Source: Leptospira limi
Lineage (GTDB): Bacteria > Spirochaetota > Leptospiria > Leptospirales > Leptospiraceae
Reading direction: 5' to 3'
DNA length: 64,000 bases
Assembly: GCF_026151395.1 (NCBI RefSeq)
Contig: NZ_JAMQPV010000001.1
Span: 2,544,501 to 2,608,500 of the forward strand
The translations under genes were made by a program, and so were the position numbers. Under the pieces are notes generated by a model. That model did no database searches. It saw nothing but the letters and a program-made list of their open reading frames with translations, and had not been told where the DNA came from. This document shows positions 10,578 to 21,168 of this stretch, in pieces (position 1 is the stretch's first letter; every line of letters begins with the position of its first letter).

Positions 10578-11987
10578 GTGGATTCCCGCTTTAAAATTCA
10601 ATTCGGATTTGTTTTTTCTCTTTTCTTTCTCACTTCTTCTTTATTTGCAAAAATACCAAATTCCTTTACAGAAGATATCAAATCGGATTATTCTCAATTT
10701 TGGTTTTTATACGAAAACGAAACCAGAGGAAGACAGAACTTCTTTGCCATTCGTCCTTTTTATATGTCTTTTTCTGACAAAACTTACGCCTTTCGATTTC
10801 ATAGTTACCTCTCCCCGATTTATTACAAAGAAGAAACCAATTATTGGTACACTTGGTCTTCCTTATTTTTCTTCAGTGGGACTGGTTTCAAACATGAGGA
10901 AGGTGATGAAGATGAAGACATTTTATTCACTCCCCTATTTTTATGGGGGAAAGGTGAATCACAAAGAGAAAATTATTACAGTATATTCCCTCTTTATGGA
11001 AAGATCAGAAACAAACTCTCTTACCAAGAATTAAATTATGTTTTATTTCCCTTATATTCAGAATGGAGATACAAAACATATAAGGCTCGATCCATTGGAT
11101 GGCCACTTGTCATGTGGGGTGGTTCGGAAACAAGAGATGACTTTCGGATTTTTCCTTTGTATTCGAAAAAATCACATGAAGGTAAATACAAACGTTATTC
11201 GGTCTTATGGCCTTTTTTCCAATGGGGCGAAGAGAGGTTAGATAAAAAGGAACCAACTTCGTATCAGATTTTTTTTCCATTCTACAACCATAAAAGTTCC
11301 GTAGACGGGAATATGAAAAGCCATGCCTTTCTTTGGTTTCCTTTGCTTAACTCACTTTTTTCCTATGGATATGATAAAAAAACGGGACAAACCAATTATA
11401 CAGCACTCTTTATTTTTTTCCAATACACAACTTCAGTCAAAAAAGATACAGAGAAACTAGTGTTTTTTCCTTTTTATGGTTATTCTTATTTTGCAAACAA
11501 AGAAGCTGAGTTTATCACCCCATTTTATATCCGATTGTCTCAGAATACCTCTCATCTCAAATCAACTTCTCATTTTATCTTACCATTTTATTCCCATATG
11601 AAAAATGAATACGTCCAAACAGGAAGGGAAGATTATTATTGGAAACTTTGGCCCTTCTTTCGGTACCACAAAGATCCAGAAGGGAATTTTGGATGGAATA
11701 CACTCGCAATCATTCCGGTTCGTTTTGAAGTGATGGAAGATGTTTGGGAACCCATTTTTTCTATCATTGAATATAAGAGGTCATCTAATGGAGAAAAACG
11801 ATTGCACTTGATAACTAGATTGTACACTCATCGTTGGACTCATGATGAAACTCATATCCATATCCCTATCCTAATGGAATACTCAAAAACAAATTCAGGA
11901 TTTTCCTATGAGTTTGCCTACGGTCTCTTTGGAATTGATACAAGGGAAGAAATAAATCATTACAAACTCCTTTGGTGGAAAATATGA
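10578..11987 (+). CDS. Exported protein with repeated beta-strand motifs, possible outer-membrane protein
   Basis: 469 residues from a GTG start. An N-terminal signal peptide ends near SLFA-K. The mature part is made of recurring aromatic repeats of the form xxFPLYxxx / WPLFxWGxxx ([50 protein letters not shown]). The alternating aromatic/polar pattern suggests a beta-barrel or beta-solenoid at the outer membrane. I do not recognise a named family. The last codons overlap the lipid-transporter permease start (ATGA), so it may be the envelope-side partner of that transporter. Confidence 0.65.
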   Translation: MDSRFKIQFGFVFSLFFLTSSLFAKIPNSFTEDIKSDYSQFWFLYENETRGRQNFFAIRPFYMSFSDKTYAFRFHSYLSPIYYKEETNYWYTWSSLFFFSGTGFKHEEGDEDEDILFTPLFLWGKGESQRENYYSIFPLYGKIRNKLSYQELNYVLFPLYSEWRYKTYKARSIGWPLVMWGGSETRDDFRIFPLYSKKSHEGKYKRYSVLWPFFQWGEERLDKKEPTSYQIFFPFYNHKSSVDGNMKSHAFLWFPLLNSLFSYGYDKKTGQTNYTALFIFFQYTTSVKKDTEKLVFFPFYGYSYFANKEAEFITPFYIRLSQNTSHLKSTSHFILPFYSHMKNEYVQTGREDYYWKLWPFFRYHKDPEGNFGWNTLAIIPVRFEVMEDVWEPIFSIIEYKRSSNGEKRLHLITRLYTHRWTHDETHIHIPILMEYSKTNSGFSYEFAYGLFGIDTREEINHYKLLWWKI

Positions 11988-12760
11988 TCCAAATGTATCG
12001 TAAAACCATAGAACCCCTTTTGTATGCAATTGGATATACAGTATTGTTGTTATTTCGTGCTATTGGACAATCCCACCATTTGTATTTCAAACGCCGCGAA
12101 ATCTTAGAACAAATGTTTATCGCTGGAGTTGGATCCTTATTTGTTGTGTCCATTGTATCAGTATTTACAGGTATGATCCTTGGGATTAACACAGGACTTG
12201 GACTCCGCGATTTCGGAGCCGAAGGACAAATTGGACTACTCCTAACCATCACATTGACAAGAGAGATGTCTCCATTTATGACTTCCCTCATCCTTGCAGC
12301 ATCCGTTGGATCAGCTATGGCTGCCGAAATCGGAACGATGAAAGTTTCTGAAGAAATTGATGCTTTAGAAGTTATGTCCATTAACCCTGTCCGATACTTG
12401 GTAATGCCAAGGATTGTTGGTTTTTCCATTATGGTTCCGGTTCTCTGTGTTTACTCATCCGCATTAGGTATATTAGGTGGTGGTATAGTAGGACATTTTC
12501 AGTTAGGAATTGATATCATTAGTTATTTCCAAGATGTTTATTACCGAATCTCATCGGTACCTGGATTAAAAGATTTATATGTAGGTCTTTTGAAAGGTTA
12601 TGTGTTTGGTATTTCCATTGCGACCATATCCTGTAGCCAAGGACTTCGCACAGAAGGGGGAGCCATTGGGGTCGGCCAAACAACGAGGAAAGCCGTGGTC
12701 ACTTCCTTTCTCATGGTCATTTTTTCGGGCTATGTGCTCACAGCCCTCTTCTATAAGTAA
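11984..12760 (+). CDS. mlaE: MlaE-type lipid ABC transporter permease
   Basis: 258 residues from the ATG at 11984, which overlaps the previous stop as ATGA; an in-frame TTG at 11972 is less likely. Five or so spans and family motifs [41 protein letters not shown] and [14 protein letters not shown] identify a MlaE permease (PF02405). With the ATPase and MCE protein that follow it forms an inner-membrane complex moving phospholipid between the membranes. Confidence 0.93.
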   Translation: MIQMYRKTIEPLLYAIGYTVLLLFRAIGQSHHLYFKRREILEQMFIAGVGSLFVVSIVSVFTGMILGINTGLGLRDFGAEGQIGLLLTITLTREMSPFMTSLILAASVGSAMAAEIGTMKVSEEIDALEVMSINPVRYLVMPRIVGFSIMVPVLCVYSSALGILGGGIVGHFQLGIDIISYFQDVYYRISSVPGLKDLYVGLLKGYVFGISIATISCSQGLRTEGGAIGVGQTTRKAVVTSFLMVIFSGYVLTALFYK

Positions 12761-12768
12761 AGGACAGT

Positions 12769-13557
12769 ATGGAACCATTTGCCATTGAAATGAAAAATGT
12801 TCACAAAGCCTTCGGTAAACGTAAAATCCTCCGAGGGATGAATTTACAAGTAAAACAAGGTGAAACGATGGTCATCCTTGGACCTTCTGGAACGGGAAAA
12901 TCTGTGAGTCTCAAACACATCACAGGTTTACTTGACCCCGATGAAGGAGATTGTTTTATTTATGGAGAATCCATTGTCCATGCCAATGAAAAAAAACGAG
13001 AAGAGTTACGTTCTAAGTTAGGTGTTCTTTTCCAATCGGGGGCTCTTATCAATTGGCTCACAGTGTATGAAAACGTGGCACTTCCCTTACGAGAACATAA
13101 AATTGCAGATGGAGTTGAACTCGATCGGATTGTGATGGAAAAATTACAATGGTTGGACTTGGTTCCGGCAAAGGATACCCTACCCAGTAATATTTCCGGT
13201 GGGATGAAAAAACGAGTGGGACTTGCACGTGCTCTCACATCCCAACCAAAAATCGTCATGTATGACGAACCAACCTCTGGCCTTGACCCAGTGATGTCCA
13301 ATGTTATCAACGACCTTGTCATTCGTTTACAAAAAGAATTAGGCCTCACATCCATTGTGGTGACCCATGATATGAATTCAGCGTATCGAATTGCAGATCG
13401 GATTAGTTTTTTATATGAAGGAAAAGTCCAATTTTGTGGAACACCTGAAGAGATCCAAGCGTCAAAAGATCCAGTGATCCAACAATTCATTCATGGAAAC
13501 ACCGTAGGTCCGATGATACTCGATCACTCAGAATTAAAAAAAGGAAAATCCAATTGA
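12769..13557 (+). CDS. mlaF: MlaF-type lipid ABC transporter ATPase
   Basis: 262 residues. Walker A GPSGTGKS, signature ISGGMKKR, Walker [14 protein letters not shown] and switch VVTHD are all present. [21 protein letters not shown] is typical of the MlaF/Mkl subgroup. It powers the permease encoded eight bases upstream, and the MCE-domain protein follows. AAAGGACAG serves as ribosome binding site. Confidence 0.94.
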   Translation: MEPFAIEMKNVHKAFGKRKILRGMNLQVKQGETMVILGPSGTGKSVSLKHITGLLDPDEGDCFIYGESIVHANEKKREELRSKLGVLFQSGALINWLTVYENVALPLREHKIADGVELDRIVMEKLQWLDLVPAKDTLPSNISGGMKKRVGLARALTSQPKIVMYDEPTSGLDPVMSNVINDLVIRLQKELGLTSIVVTHDMNSAYRIADRISFLYEGKVQFCGTPEEIQASKDPVIQQFIHGNTVGPMILDHSELKKGKSN

Positions 13558-13589
13558 CTTTGTTCACACAACTAGGAGAAATTTAGGGA

Positions 13590-14363
13590 ATGCCTACCAT
13601 AGGTCGCGCTCTCATTGTTGGTCTTTTATTCATTTTTTCACTCGTAGCCGTTGGTTATTTTACGATTGTCACAGAAGGTGGACCGTTCCAAAAGTCGGGT
13701 TACCAACTCCCTGTTTATTTCCCTGATGCAGAAGGGATTAAAATTGGAAACAAGGTCACCATCCATGGAGTTCCTTTTGGGTATGTTTCCAAAATCCGTT
13801 TGGTTCAAATTGATGAAATGGGAAATTTATTGCCAGATGGGGAAACTGGGATTGGAACAAAAGTAGAACTCACGTTACTCCTGAAAGGCAAGGTGCAACT
13901 TTTTTCCAATTACGAAATCACGATCAAAAACGAAAGTTTGCTCTCAGGCCGTGTGGTTGCCCTAGACCCAGGGTCCAAATTCCCTGTGGATCCCAAAACC
14001 AAAGAATACATGATGACGGAAGAACCGCTCACTAAAATTGAAATTTCTCCTAAATCGGGGAAACTCCTTCCGATCCAAGGGAAGGTCACCCAAGACCCAC
14101 TTGTGTCACTCTCAGAGCTCATTGCAGAAAACAGGTCTGATATCCGTAAAACTGTGCAAAATATCGCAAATATCACAGGGAAAATCAACGAAGGCCAGGG
14201 AACCCTGGGAAAACTCATCAATGAAAGTGATGTCCACAAATCTGTGAACACGACCTTGGGAGATGCCCAAGTGGTTCTCAAAGAACTGAGAGAAGGTTTG
14301 GAAGATACTAGGGAACAAGCTCCTGTCACCAGTTTCATACGTTCTGCCCTCAGCGCTTTTTAA
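13590..14363 (+). CDS. mlaD: MCE-domain lipid-binding protein (MlaD-like)
   Basis: 257 residues. One N-terminal membrane anchor (residues 5-27) is followed by an MCE domain ([27 protein letters not shown]) and a helical tail with [20 protein letters not shown] repeats that are common in MlaD/Mce proteins. It would sit on the periplasmic face of the inner membrane and carry lipid for the MlaE-MlaF pair. It is longer than E. coli MlaD because of the helical tail. Confidence 0.92.
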   Translation: MPTIGRALIVGLLFIFSLVAVGYFTIVTEGGPFQKSGYQLPVYFPDAEGIKIGNKVTIHGVPFGYVSKIRLVQIDEMGNLLPDGETGIGTKVELTLLLKGKVQLFSNYEITIKNESLLSGRVVALDPGSKFPVDPKTKEYMMTEEPLTKIEISPKSGKLLPIQGKVTQDPLVSLSELIAENRSDIRKTVQNIANITGKINEGQGTLGKLINESDVHKSVNTTLGDAQVVLKELREGLEDTREQAPVTSFIRSALSAF

Positions 14364-14511
14364 GGACTAACACGGAGAATACGGCCTACTTTGTAGCAAA
14401 AATTAGGGTAAAATCCTGGTTTTTCTGTCCGTCACAATTCCACCACACTGTTGTAAAAAAGAGACATTTTTTTGGATTCGGGTTTAGGTTTTGGTATTGT
14501 CCGAGGTCAGA

Positions 14512-14535
14512 TTCCTACAATTTTGTATGTAGGAA
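14512..14535 (+). promoter_or_regulatory. Inverted repeat enclosing the lpxC ribosome-binding site
   Basis: TTCCTACA (14512-14519) and TGTAGGAA (14528-14535) form a perfect 8-bp inverted repeat with an 8-base loop. The AGGAA Shine-Dalgarno sequence lies in the 3' arm, six bases before the lpxC ATG at 14542. As RNA this hairpin would occlude the ribosome site; as DNA it could be a dimer operator. What it does is inferred. Confidence 0.5.
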
Positions 14536-14541
14536 CTGATT

Positions 14542-15450
14542 ATGCAAACGGCAATCCACAGAAAAACGATCCAAAATTCGATAACACTCAAAGGAATTGG
14601 CGTCCATTCTGGTAAAGTGGTGACTCTTCGCCTGCATCCTGCTGAGGCAAATACCGGACTTATCTTTTATCTCTATAGAGGCACCCAAAAAGTCAGAATC
14701 CCAGTTTCCCTGGACCATGTGGTAGACACAAGTAACGCAACGACCATCGGGGATGGTAGTTCCAATCGGGTCCAAACCATCGAACACTTACTTGCAGCAG
14801 TCCACACGTTAGGCATTACTGATTGTATCTTTGAAATTGATTCCGTAGAAGTTCCGATTATGGATGGATCCTCCCTACCATTTTGGGAAGGCATTCGTTC
14901 CGCAGGGATTCGTGTCCTAGACGAAACCGTGGAACCCATTACCATCACAAACCCCATTTGGGTCGTTGACGGGGACAAATACCTCGTCATGCTCCCTTCC
15001 GATGAATTAAAAGTCACTTATAGTATCGATTTTAACCACCCACTCCTCAGAGGACAGTCCTACACCACCACTCTTGACGAATCCATTTTAGGAACGGATA
15101 TCCTTCCTGCGAGAACCTTCGGGTTTTTGAAAGATGTGGAAGCCCTCCAAGCGAGAGGACTTGCTATGGGCGGATCCCTCGACAATGCAGTGGTTCTCAC
15201 CGATGATGGTTACCTGAACGACCATTTGCGTTATGACAATGAATGTGTTCGCCATAAAATCCTAGACCTAGTGGGAGATTTAGCTGTGATGGGTCGTCCC
15301 TTCAGAGGCCACCTCATTGCATCCAAAGCAGGGCACGCTCTCGACATCTCCCTTGCGAAATGCATCATGAGCCAAGTAACGGGAAACGAACTCACGCAGT
15401 ACAAAAGCAAACGGATTCCACTTTTCTCTAAAAAAGAAGCCGCACGGTAG
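14542..15450 (+). CDS. lpxC: UDP-3-O-acyl-N-acetylglucosamine deacetylase
   Basis: 302 residues, normal LpxC length. N-terminal KTIQNSITLKGIGVHSGK is typical. The zinc ligands lie in VQTIEHLLAAVHTLG and VRHKILDLVGDLAVMG, and FRGHLIASKAGHA carries the catalytic His near the C-terminus. It catalyses the committed step of lipid A synthesis in the cytosol. The SD sequence lies inside an inverted repeat. ptsI follows 62 bases downstream. Confidence 0.97.
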   Translation: MQTAIHRKTIQNSITLKGIGVHSGKVVTLRLHPAEANTGLIFYLYRGTQKVRIPVSLDHVVDTSNATTIGDGSSNRVQTIEHLLAAVHTLGITDCIFEIDSVEVPIMDGSSLPFWEGIRSAGIRVLDETVEPITITNPIWVVDGDKYLVMLPSDELKVTYSIDFNHPLLRGQSYTTTLDESILGTDILPARTFGFLKDVEALQARGLAMGGSLDNAVVLTDDGYLNDHLRYDNECVRHKILDLVGDLAVMGRPFRGHLIASKAGHALDISLAKCIMSQVTGNELTQYKSKRIPLFSKKEAAR

Positions 15451-15512
15451 TTCGGATCTTTTTTTACTTTCCAAACTAGCTTAAACCAAAAGTATTTTTG
15501 GCATAGGTTCGG

Positions 15513-17240
15513 ATGGAAGAAAAAACTACATTTAAAGGCATTTCTGCCTACCCAGGGACAGTGTATGGAAAGGTATTTCGTTGGAAACAATCCAAACGGA
15601 AACGGGAAGATCGTACAGACTTAAGCCCTGAGGAAATCAAAGAGGAAATTGAACTCTTAAAAAAAGGCCTCCAAAAAACAGAAGATGACCTTGCCGACCT
15701 TGTCCAAAAATCCAAACAGAATGTCGAACTTTCAGAAATTTTAGAATCGCAAATTGTCTTTTTAAACGACCCACTCTTTCGGGCTCGTGTGTTTGAGCGA
15801 ATTGCACAAAACAATGAATCGGCGGGACTTGCACTGGAAACGGCAGTGAGTTCCTTGTATGATGAATTCCAATCCATTCCTGACGAATTTTTTAGGGAAC
15901 GGGCCGACCACATTCTCGACATCGGCAAACGAATTGAATCCAATTTGTACCCTGAAAAAGGAGCCGAACCAACGAAAATTCCTGATGATGTTATTCTCAT
16001 CGCAAAAGAAATCACTCCTTCCGAAATGATCCAATTGGGTAAGTCCAGGTTACGTGGGATTGCCACTGACTTTGGTGGGAAAACGGGACATACCGCCATC
16101 ATTGCCAGAAATTATGGGATACCTACTATTGTCGGTCTTAAGAATATCACCTCACACGTAGAAGATGATGATTATATTTTACTCGATGCCACAAGAGGAA
16201 TCCTCAATCGTTCTCCAGCCATCGATGAAATCAAACTTGCAGGGATCAAAAGTGAAATTAAAAAAACGATTCCCATTCGAGAGATTAGTGACGGTCCAAA
16301 AGAACTCAAAACAAAAGATGGGAAAAAATTCACCTTACGTGCGAATATCGATTCAGAAGAAGAAGTAGATACTGCGTTTCTCCAAGGTGCCGACGGGATC
16401 GGTCTTGTTCGGACAGAAATTTTATTCATCCGTTATATCGAATTCAAACCCACAGAAGAAGAACAGTTTGCCGTATACAAACGAATTTTACTGAAGATGG
16501 TAGGCCGCCCAGTGACCTTTCGTGTTTGGGATATCGGAGCCGATAAAATGGAAAATGGATATGAAGAAGAAAATCCATTTCTAGGAAACAGAGGCATTCG
16601 TTACCTCTTAAGGCACCCTCATTTTTTTAAAGAACAACTTCGTGCCCTACTTCGTGCGAGTGAATTTGGAACGATGAGGATCATGTTACCAATGATCACA
16701 ACTCGTTCCGAAATTTTACAAACAAAAGTATTGATTGGTGAATGTCTGGAAGAATTAAAAAACTTAGGACTTGTGATCACCAAAAAAATTCCACTGGGCA
16801 TAATGGTCGAAACACCTGCATGTGCCTTAAACTTACCCTTTTTAGGGAACCATGTAGATTTTTATAGCATTGGTACTAACGATTTATTACAATATTTACT
16901 TGCAGTGGAACGTAACAATCATTTGGTGGGAGACTTATACAATCCGTGGCAGGTTGTATTTTTACTTTTACTCAAAAACATTGTCGATGTTGCCAATTCT
17001 CAAAAAAAACCAATTAGCATTTGTGGGGAAATCGGTAGTGATCCAATGTTTACTGCTGTTCTCATTGGTTTAGGGATACGTGATTTGAGTTCGGCTCTCC
17101 CTCTCATGAAAGAAGTCGCAGAGAAAGTCACAGAAATCTCCACTTGGAAAGCAAAGTTACTCGCAGAACAAGTCATCTCATTAGCAGGTGAAGAAAAGTT
17201 TGAAGAAATTGAAACCTTAGTCTTAGAAACCAAAGGATAA
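15513..17240 (+). CDS. ptsI: Phosphoenolpyruvate-protein phosphotransferase (enzyme I)
   Basis: 575 residues, full length. The phosphohistidine motif GGKTGHTAIIARNYGIPTIVG lies near residue 190. The PEP-binding barrel shows GIGLVRTEILFI, FRVWDIGADK, GNRGIRYLLRHP, MLPMI and SIGTNDLLQYLLAVERNN, with the catalytic Cys in ISICGEIGSDP. It passes phosphate from PEP to HPr. In spirochaetes with few sugar PTS permeases the system is probably regulatory; that part is inference. HPr is not in this window. Confidence 0.96.
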   Translation: MEEKTTFKGISAYPGTVYGKVFRWKQSKRKREDRTDLSPEEIKEEIELLKKGLQKTEDDLADLVQKSKQNVELSEILESQIVFLNDPLFRARVFERIAQNNESAGLALETAVSSLYDEFQSIPDEFFRERADHILDIGKRIESNLYPEKGAEPTKIPDDVILIAKEITPSEMIQLGKSRLRGIATDFGGKTGHTAIIARNYGIPTIVGLKNITSHVEDDDYILLDATRGILNRSPAIDEIKLAGIKSEIKKTIPIREISDGPKELKTKDGKKFTLRANIDSEEEVDTAFLQGADGIGLVRTEILFIRYIEFKPTEEEQFAVYKRILLKMVGRPVTFRVWDIGADKMENGYEEENPFLGNRGIRYLLRHPHFFKEQLRALLRASEFGTMRIMLPMITTRSEILQTKVLIGECLEELKNLGLVITKKIPLGIMVETPACALNLPFLGNHVDFYSIGTNDLLQYLLAVERNNHLVGDLYNPWQVVFLLLLKNIVDVANSQKKPISICGEIGSDPMFTAVLIGLGIRDLSSALPLMKEVAEKVTEISTWKAKLLAEQVISLAGEEKFEEIETLVLETKG

Positions 17241-17259
17241 TCTCAAAAGTTAACAAATT

Positions 17260-18633
17260 TTAGGTTTCAATGGAAACACGTATTGGTGAAGAGGAGTCCT
17301 CTTTTTTTGTTTTTTCTGAATCCAATAAAGGGAGGATGGATTTTTTTTTCCAAAGGTAAATTCCCAGAAGGATAAGAGAAGCAATCCAAGAGACAATCAC
17401 AAAGAGAGCATAAAAATGCACCATACTACCCCATTCTCTTTGGTAACCAGAAAGAATGCCCGCTGCATAATGACCAAAGGCTGTGCTTAAAAACCAAGTT
17501 CCCATTAGAAATGAAGCAAACTTTGTTGGAGCCATTTTACTGACAAATGAAAGTCCTACTGGTGAAAGACAGAGTTCACTCATCGTATTCCAAAAATAGA
17601 CAAATACTAAAAAGAAGAGGGAAACGGAGACTCCTGTTTCTGCTTGGTTTGCTGCCATGACCATCACCAAAAATCCAATTCCAAGCAAAAACAAACTGAT
17701 CACAAACTTTATAATTGGATTTGGGTTTCGATTGGTTTTGGAGAGAGATGTCCAAAGGAGAGAAACTAAAGGCCCAAAAACCAAAATCATCAAGGGGTTT
17801 AATGATTGTAAGATGGAAGCTGGAATTTCAAATCCCAATACATTCCGATCTGTATGGCGTAAGGCAAACAAATTGAGAGAAGAACCCATTTGTTCAAACG
17901 CCATCCAGAAAAAAATACTAAAAAAAGAAAGAAGTCCAATCAAAGCAATTTTTGCCATCACCTCATTCTCGGAAACATTTGGTGAGGTGGAACTTTCTTT
18001 CATTTGTGATTGATTGATTCCCTTTGTTTTTTCCCAAATGGATTTTGGAAGGGATTTACTTCCAAAATAAAAAACCAAGATACCAATTGCCATTCCAACA
18101 CCAGCTGATAAAAATCCCAAATGCCAATCTACTTTTTCACCTATACTACCAGAAATGATTGGTCCAAGTAATCCACCTACATTGATCCCCATATAAAAAA
18201 TGGTAAACCCACTGTCTCTTAAATTGGGTTTTTCTACATATAACCTTCCAAATATTGTTGAGATATTCGGTTTAAAAAATCCATTTCCTAAAGCGAGTAA
18301 ACATAACCCTAAATAAAAATAAGATAATCCAGATACGGCCAAAGAAAGATGGCCGAGTAACATCAAAATACTTCCTAAATAAATGGCAAATCGGTAACTC
18401 AAATAACGATCTGTGATATATCCCCCGATAACAGGAGTTAGATAAACAAAGCTAGTATAATACGCATATATCACACCTGCATCTTTATCGGAAAAACCCA
18501 AAGCATTTACAAGATACAAAACAAGTAATGCTCGCATCCCATAATAACTAAGCCTTTCCCACATTTCTGTGAGAAATAAACTGGTGATCCCTTTGGGATG
18601 TTCTTCTAGTTTGTTTTTGTACGACTTTTCCAA
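17260..18633 (-). CDS. POT/PTR-family peptide transporter
   Basis: 457 residues with about 12-14 spans. The POT (PF00854) signatures are present: EMWERLSYYGMRALLVLYLV near the N-terminus, GGYITDRYLSYR between spans 2 and 3, and FTIFYMGINVGGLLGPIISGSIGE in span 5. It imports di- and tripeptides with protons, matching an organism that feeds on proteins and fatty acids. Its start overlaps the end of the cobalamin adenosyltransferase gene by 28 bases, so the two are cotranscribed. Confidence 0.93.
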   Translation of the reverse strand: MEKSYKNKLEEHPKGITSLFLTEMWERLSYYGMRALLVLYLVNALGFSDKDAGVIYAYYTSFVYLTPVIGGYITDRYLSYRFAIYLGSILMLLGHLSLAVSGLSYFYLGLCLLALGNGFFKPNISTIFGRLYVEKPNLRDSGFTIFYMGINVGGLLGPIISGSIGEKVDWHLGFLSAGVGMAIGILVFYFGSKSLPKSIWEKTKGINQSQMKESSTSPNVSENEVMAKIALIGLLSFFSIFFWMAFEQMGSSLNLFALRHTDRNVLGFEIPASILQSLNPLMILVFGPLVSLLWTSLSKTNRNPNPIIKFVISLFLLGIGFLVMVMAANQAETGVSVSLFFLVFVYFWNTMSELCLSPVGLSFVSKMAPTKFASFLMGTWFLSTAFGHYAAGILSGYQREWGSMVHFYALFVIVSWIASLILLGIYLWKKKSILPLLDSEKTKKEDSSSPIRVSIET

Positions 18634-19178
18634 ATGGTTTCCTCTTGCCCCAATGAAAAATTGACAAACCTTGCGGCAACAAATAGATAATCCGACAAAC
18701 GATTGATGTAAATTCTAAGATCGTTATGAATCTCTCCACCAGCCTCTATATAAACAAGTAAATCCCTTTCCAATCTGCGGCATATCGTTCGAGCCATATG
18801 TAAAGCGCTGGAAAAAGGACTTCCCCCTGGCAAAATGAAAAATTTAATTTCGGGAAGGGTTTCCATCAAACGGTCAATCTCCTGTTCCAAAATACTCACA
18901 TCCTGTGCGTTAACGACAGTACCATCCTTGGCTTCCTTAGGTACATAACCTGCAAGCTCCGAACCAATTTCAAAGAGAAAACTTTGGATGTTTTGCAAAT
19001 GTTCTAAAAAGGAAGTTTGTAAAGTTTCTTTTTTACCAAGTGAAAGTGCAAGACCAATGGTGCTATTCAATTCATCACAGGTTCCATACAAATCAACTCG
19101 TCTGTCAGTTTTCGAAACTTTTTTCCCAGACGCTAAATACGTTTGCCCGCCGTCGCCAAATTTGGTGTAGATTTTCAA
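18606..19178 (-). CDS. Cob(I)alamin adenosyltransferase, PduO type
   Basis: About 190 residues. KIYTKFGDGGQTYLASGKKVSK is the N-terminal ATP-binding motif, followed by DLYGTCDELNS; ICRRLERDLL and INRLSDYLFVAARF complete the PF01923 pattern. It adenosylates reduced cobalamin to make coenzyme B12. The TTG at 19176-19178, with AGG ten bases upstream, puts the start at the usual LKIYTKFGD; an in-frame GTG at 19196 would add six residues. Confidence 0.93.
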   Translation of the reverse strand: MKIYTKFGDGGQTYLASGKKVSKTDRRVDLYGTCDELNSTIGLALSLGKKETLQTSFLEHLQNIQSFLFEIGSELAGYVPKEAKDGTVVNAQDVSILEQEIDRLMETLPEIKFFILPGGSPFSSALHMARTICRRLERDLLVYIEAGGEIHNDLRIYINRLSDYLFVAARFVNFSLGQEETIWKSRTKTN

Positions 19179-19207
19179 AATCTTAAGACCTCGCACCCTA
19201 AATTTTC

Positions 19208-19235
19208 TTTACAGACATAAGTTTTCTGGTATAGA
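19208..19235 (+). promoter_or_regulatory. Candidate sigma-70 promoter of the flagellin gene
   Basis: TTTACA at 19208-19213 and TATAGA at 19230-19235 are separated by 16 bases, close to a housekeeping promoter. It lies about 147 bases before the flagellin ATG, leaving a long 5' leader. I did not find a clear sigma-28 site here. Confidence 0.4.
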
Positions 19236-19381
19236 ATCATCTGGAAAGGAAAAATTCACGGGAGAACCAAGGGCAGGCAACCCCTTCTCTCCTCGAAGGA
19301 AAGGATTTCTGGAAACTGATTTTTTCTTTTCTCCGCCTGTAGGGAAACAAGCGGGTCATGGACACACAGGAGGGTGTGACA

Positions 19382-20230
19382 ATGATTATCAATCACAACA
19401 TCAGTGCACTCGTTGCAAAACGGGCACTCACAAACACAAGTCGTGACATGGACAAGTCCATGGAACACCTAGCAACGGGTATGCGAATCAACAGACCAGG
19501 GGATGATTCCTTGGGATTCTCCGTATCCGAAAAACTTAGATCCCAAATCCGAGCTTTAGGCCAAGCAGAACGAAATACCCAGGATGGTATGTCGTTTTTA
19601 CAAGTTACGGAAGGATCTTTGGACCAAGTAAACTCTATTTTACAGAGGTTACGCGAACTTTCAGTTCAATCAGCTAACGGGATCTATTCGAATGAAGACA
19701 GGAAACTTGTCCAATTGGAAGTATCACAACTAGTTGAAGAAGTGGAAAGGATCGGAACATCTGCGGAGTTTAACAAAGTTAGGCCACTAGATGGTCGATT
19801 TTCTCGTGCTGGCAAAAACCCAATGACACTACAAGTGGGTGCAAACGGATCAGAAAAGATAGAAGTGTTTATCAATACGATGACAAGTTCTTCTTTAAAA
19901 CTGAAACAAGCTGGAAACAAGTTGACACTTTCAACTCCAAACAAAGCTACCGATTCACTCCAAGTATTGGATGATGCCATTTCTCGAGTGAATCGATTAC
20001 GGTCGGACTTGGGTGCCTATTACAACCGATTGGATTTAACCTTAAAATCACTGAGTAATAACTACGTGAACATGGTTTCTTCCGAATCACAAATCAGAGA
20101 TGCAGATATGGCAACGGAAATGGTAGAATACTCCAAAAACCAAATCCTAACCAAATCGGGTGTGGCCATGCTTGCCCAAGCAAATCTCAGACCAGAATCA
20201 GTGGTAAAACTCCTCACGGACAGATACTAA
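19382..20230 (+). CDS. flaB: Flagellin, FlaB core filament protein
   Basis: 282 residues from the ATG at 19382, preceded by AGGAGG with good spacing. MIINHNISALVAKRALTNTS is the conserved flagellin N-terminus, followed by the ND0/ND1 coiled helices (LATGMRINRPGDDSLGFSVSEKL). The C-terminus has the matching D0 helix (MATEMVEYSKNQILTKSG, AMLAQANLRPESVVKLL). The short middle is typical of spirochaete FlaB, which forms periplasmic flagella. A long leader of about 145 bases precedes it. Confidence 0.97.
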   Translation: MIINHNISALVAKRALTNTSRDMDKSMEHLATGMRINRPGDDSLGFSVSEKLRSQIRALGQAERNTQDGMSFLQVTEGSLDQVNSILQRLRELSVQSANGIYSNEDRKLVQLEVSQLVEEVERIGTSAEFNKVRPLDGRFSRAGKNPMTLQVGANGSEKIEVFINTMTSSSLKLKQAGNKLTLSTPNKATDSLQVLDDAISRVNRLRSDLGAYYNRLDLTLKSLSNNYVNMVSSESQIRDADMATEMVEYSKNQILTKSGVAMLAQANLRPESVVKLLTDRY

Positions 20231-20327
20231 GGATTTTAAAGAGATGGAAATCCTCCTTGCAAACAGGGAGGATTTCTTTAAACTTTGTCCGAAACCTTCA
20301 TTGAGAAGGTGAGCGAGGACAATCACT

Positions 20328-21059
20328 TTGAAACAAATCATTTCGGGAATCTTATCCCTATCATTACTTACCACAATTTCTTGTGGCCTTTCAGACAACA
20401 CAAAACGTCTCATCCTCAGTACATCCATTGGATGTGGAGTTGGTCTTGCGTTAGGTGCAGTGTATGATGAGTCCCAAAGAAAAAAAGACACAAAAAACAA
20501 AAAGAACGATTTCCAAAGACAAGTGAAAGAATCTTTGGCAATGGAAAAAAAGAAACCACAAAACAAAGGTAAGATTGTTGGTTTAGGTGCTGGTTGTTTA
20601 GCAGGACTTGGAACAGGTTTTTATCTCAACACCATGTATGACAACATGGCGGAAGAAATGAAAAAACAAGGGATCACTCTTACAAAAAGTGAACGTGGTG
20701 GTGAAACTGTGGCTCTGACTGCATCTATGGACGGCGGAATCGCATTCGAAGATGGTAAAGCTGACCTCAAAGGAAAAGGAAAAGAAAATATTGATAAATT
20801 AGCGGAAGCACTTGCTGCTTACCCTGAGACAAAAGTCAATATCACTGGTCACGCAAACCGCACTGGTGCAGAAGAACTCAACCAAAAACTATCCAATGAC
20901 CGTGCAGTGACTGCAAAGAATGCCATCATTGAAAACGGTGTAGAAGGGAAACGAATTGGAACCGTACAAGGATTAGGTTCGTCAACTCCACTGAAAAATG
21001 TAGATCCAAAAGATGGTTCTAACCGACGAGTTGAAGTGGAAATTGTACCAGCAAGTTAA
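20328..21059 (+). CDS. OmpA-family lipoprotein
   Basis: 243 residues from a TTG start with GGA upstream. A lipoprotein signal ends at TTISC. Two glycine-rich hydrophobic segments (LSTSIGCGVGLALGAVYDE; GLGAGCLAGLGTGFYL) come next. The C-terminal OmpA peptidoglycan-binding domain (PF00691) shows VNITGHANRTGAEELNQKLSNDRA and GSSTPLKNVDPKDGSNRRVEV. It probably links the outer membrane to peptidoglycan; the glycine-zipper segments resemble those of YiaD-like proteins. Confidence 0.88.
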   Translation: MKQIISGILSLSLLTTISCGLSDNTKRLILSTSIGCGVGLALGAVYDESQRKKDTKNKKNDFQRQVKESLAMEKKKPQNKGKIVGLGAGCLAGLGTGFYLNTMYDNMAEEMKKQGITLTKSERGGETVALTASMDGGIAFEDGKADLKGKGKENIDKLAEALAAYPETKVNITGHANRTGAEELNQKLSNDRAVTAKNAIIENGVEGKRIGTVQGLGSSTPLKNVDPKDGSNRRVEVEIVPAS

Positions 21060-21102
21060 TTACATTTAGTAACCACGAAAAAGGGAAAAAATCCCATAAA
21101 AA

Positions 21103-21131
21103 AAGCCTACAAAGAATTCCTTTGTAGGCTT
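21103..21131. terminator. Bidirectional rho-independent terminator
   Basis: AAGCCTACAAAG (21103-21114) and CTTTGTAGGCTT (21120-21131) form a perfect 12-bp stem with a 5-base loop. It is preceded by an A-run and followed by TCTCCTTTTT. It lies between the convergent OmpA-lipoprotein and ybaB genes and can serve both. Confidence 0.85.
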
Positions 21132-21168
21132 CTCCTTTTTCTGGATAGAACCAAAACGAATCTTTGGA

